From CBDCZY01 sp965224745 (GTDB lineage: Bacteria > Pseudomonadota > Gammaproteobacteria > Methylococcales > Methylomonadaceae), in NCBI GenBank assembly GCA_965224745.1, contig CBDCZY010000001.1, positions 496,001 through 560,000 of the forward strand: DNA of 64,000 nucleotides, in the 5' to 3' direction. Positions within the stretch are counted from its first letter, which is position 1. Each line of letters opens with the position of its first letter. The notes beneath the pieces are model-generated. The model was not told the DNA's origin, ran no database searches, and saw only the letters and a program-made list of their open reading frames with translations. Below are positions 62,810 to 64,000 of the stretch, piece after piece. Made by a program: the position numbers and the translations under genes.

Positions 62810-62976
62810 TACTTAACTAATTGTTCTTGTAAAACTTTTTCTGCCTGTTTAATTTCAAAAGCCTTTAATAGGCTATTCTGAAGAGGGAAAGAGAAGGTGA
62901 CTGGTTAAGATAGGCCGCTAAATTACGTTAAGACTATTGCTATATAGCGGCCTTGCCTAAGGTTTATATAGTAACT

Positions 62977-63117
62977 TTATTTGGCGTCAGTATCTTTGGC
63001 GTCGTCGTCAGCAAGTACCCATTTAACGAAAAAATACACGGCTGCTATCAGGATAATGAGGCCGATAATGCCGCTAGGTTCTTTTAGTTTTTCAGTGAGA
63101 TCTAAGATCGCTCCCAT
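62977..63117 (-). CDS. Small single-TM membrane protein, 46 residues
   Basis: MGAILDLTEKLKEPSGIIGL, then a transmembrane helix (about residues 17-34) and an acidic tail (ADDDAKDTDAK). AAGGT precedes the ATG at 63117. Just downstream, AGGCCGCTA and TAGCGGCCT (about 62909-62954) can form a hairpin that may end the transcript. Family unknown. Confidence 0.55.
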   Translation of the reverse strand: MGAILDLTEKLKEPSGIIGLIILIAAVYFFVKWVLADDDAKDTDAK

Positions 63118-63337
63118 GATTTTCTACCTTAAAAATTAAGTTATAAAATATGCCGCAATTCAGCAACATCGTGAAATTATTATCATACGTATGCTTTTTG
63201 CTAAGTCAAGAATAAAGTTATTACGATGTATCCCAAAAGTCGTATTTAAAATTTGATCTTTCTAATTTAATTGTCATAATGGACTAAGCAGGCGAGCAAG
63301 GGTTGACGTATAATTTACTTTACCAGGAGGGGGCAAT

Positions 63338-63745
63338 TTGACAACCAAAAGATCATTTTTTATCTTTCTAATGATATTAACTTTTTGGTGTGGGATAGCT
63401 CCTGCTGAATTCGATAAGGATGCAAAGAAAAAAATAGATTTAACAGATATCATAGGTTTATGGAAAGTCGTTGCAACTGCACCAGGCATTGACCGGAACA
63501 GACGAAAAGCTGATCAACAATGGGAGTTTAAAAAGGATGGAACTTATATTTTGACTGCCAAGGATCACCGAGTATCGAGCACAACTTTTTCTACAAAAGC
63601 AAAATTTCTCGTTGAGAATAATGTAATAAAAATTGAGAGGGCTGGAAGGCCAGGTAAGTATATTTTATACAGAGTATATGACAAAAAAGGCCCTGAATTA
63701 ATACTGCAGGGAGGTCTAGAGGGATTTTATTTTTTGAAGAAATAA
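63338..63745 (+). CDS. Exported lipocalin-like small protein, unknown function
   Basis: A 135-residue protein with a signal peptide (MTTKRSFFIFLMILTFWCGI, cleavage near APAEF). The start is TTG 63338: AGGAGG lies 8-9 nt upstream and no ATG fits. The mature part (IIGLWKVVATAPG, WEFKKDGTYILTA, FLVENNVIKIERAG) has the strand pattern of lipocalin-like or calycin folds that begin with G-x-W. No ligand can be inferred. The next gene starts 49 nt later. Confidence 0.6.
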   Translation: MTTKRSFFIFLMILTFWCGIAPAEFDKDAKKKIDLTDIIGLWKVVATAPGIDRNRRKADQQWEFKKDGTYILTAKDHRVSSTTFSTKAKFLVENNVIKIERAGRPGKYILYRVYDKKGPELILQGGLEGFYFLKK

Positions 63746-63793
63746 TTTCGATAACATTTACAGAACAAAACTAATAATGCGGGGTAATCAATA

Positions 63794-64000
63794 ATGATTG
63801 GAGCTTTTTTTTCTATATTTGTAGCCATTTGGTTTTTTAAAACAGCAATCAAAGAGCAAACAGGTAACGCTATGTACTGGGCTGCAGCAGGCGCGGCCTT
63901 GTTTTTTGTTTTGCAATACGTCGGGGTAATGTTAGAAATATATTTGATTGAGGTTATAAAGGAGGATAGTCGAGGATTCGGTATATCAGATCGTGCCGAT
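63794..64000 (+). CDS. Membrane protein, N-terminal part (runs off the window)
   Basis: Open frame from ATG 63794 to the window end, 69 codons: MIGAFFSIFVAIWFFKTAIK, then MYWAAAGAALFFVLQYVGVM, i.e. two hydrophobic helices, then a charged segment. No ribosome binding site of strength. Probably co-transcribed with the preceding gene. Function unknown. Confidence 0.5.
   Translation, partial: MIGAFFSIFVAIWFFKTAIKEQTGNAMYWAAAGAALFFVLQYVGVMLEIYLIEVIKEDSRGFGISDRAD

Noticed and set aside
1..64000. CRISPR arrays, prophage modules or toxin-antitoxin pairs
   Set aside because: No regularly spaced repeats with unique spacers, no phage structural genes and no credible toxin-antitoxin pair were seen; the accessory content is insertion sequences and their debris.

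Overview
The window reads as a chromosomal stretch of a low-GC, IS-riddled gammaproteobacterium, most likely a methanotroph of the Methylococcales. The strongest taxonomic hint is the compact sucrose operon at 54.1-60.1 kb (sucrose-phosphate synthase, sucrose-phosphatase, fructokinase, amylosucrase), an arrangement known from halotolerant gammaproteobacterial methanotrophs. Cytochrome c4, a HugZ-like protein and an AlgI-type acyltransferase fit, but no methane oxidation gene is visible, so the placement is an inference.

Layout. 1-5.6 kb is a graveyard of mobile DNA: an istB fragment, a 5'-truncated metalloprotease, short inverted repeats, an rve-type IS, a SET-domain gene and a frameshifted methyltransferase split by an ISKra4-type IS with a 9-bp target duplication. 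5.6-15.2 kb is ordinary chromosome: FMN reductase, HugZ-like protein, M20 amidohydrolase, TetR regulator, secreted S1 protease, a beta/gamma-crystallin-like protein, tRNA-Arg(TCG), cytochrome c4, a pentapeptide-repeat protein and a diguanylate cyclase.

15.65-41.1 kb is the main item. Ten co-directional genes encode seven multiheme c-type cytochromes (49 CXXCH/CX3CH/CX4CH haem sites plus one CXXCQ in the reconstructed proteins), an outer-membrane beta-barrel, a NapH-like polyferredoxin quinol oxidase and a small Cys-rich membrane protein. One cytochrome fuses an NHL-repeat propeller to 14 haem motifs. Together they look like a complete electron conduit: quinol pool (NapH-like), inner-membrane-anchored cytochrome, periplasmic cytochromes, porin, cell surface. 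Five of the ten genes are split by IS elements (IS66 twice, IS110, ISKra4, ISNCY, IS3). Each can be rejoined by removing the IS and, where one is visible, one target-site copy, giving open frames of 929, 435, 336, 296 and 890 residues. The insertions are therefore recent and hit a locus that had been under selection.

41.3-51.2 kb holds a beta-helix protein, a lactate/malate dehydrogenase-like enzyme, a TlpA-like thioredoxin, a 160-bp palindromic element and a DUF547 gene interrupted by a complete IS21-type element. 51.2-54.0 kb is an MBOAT/AlgI acyltransferase plus an SGNH-like partner. After the sucrose operon come three very small genes (57, 39 and 46 aa; two single-TM proteins and a lipoprotein), an HTTM-DCC fusion membrane protein, and two small proteins at the right edge.

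All product names rest on motifs and recognised family resemblance read by eye; no database search was run.
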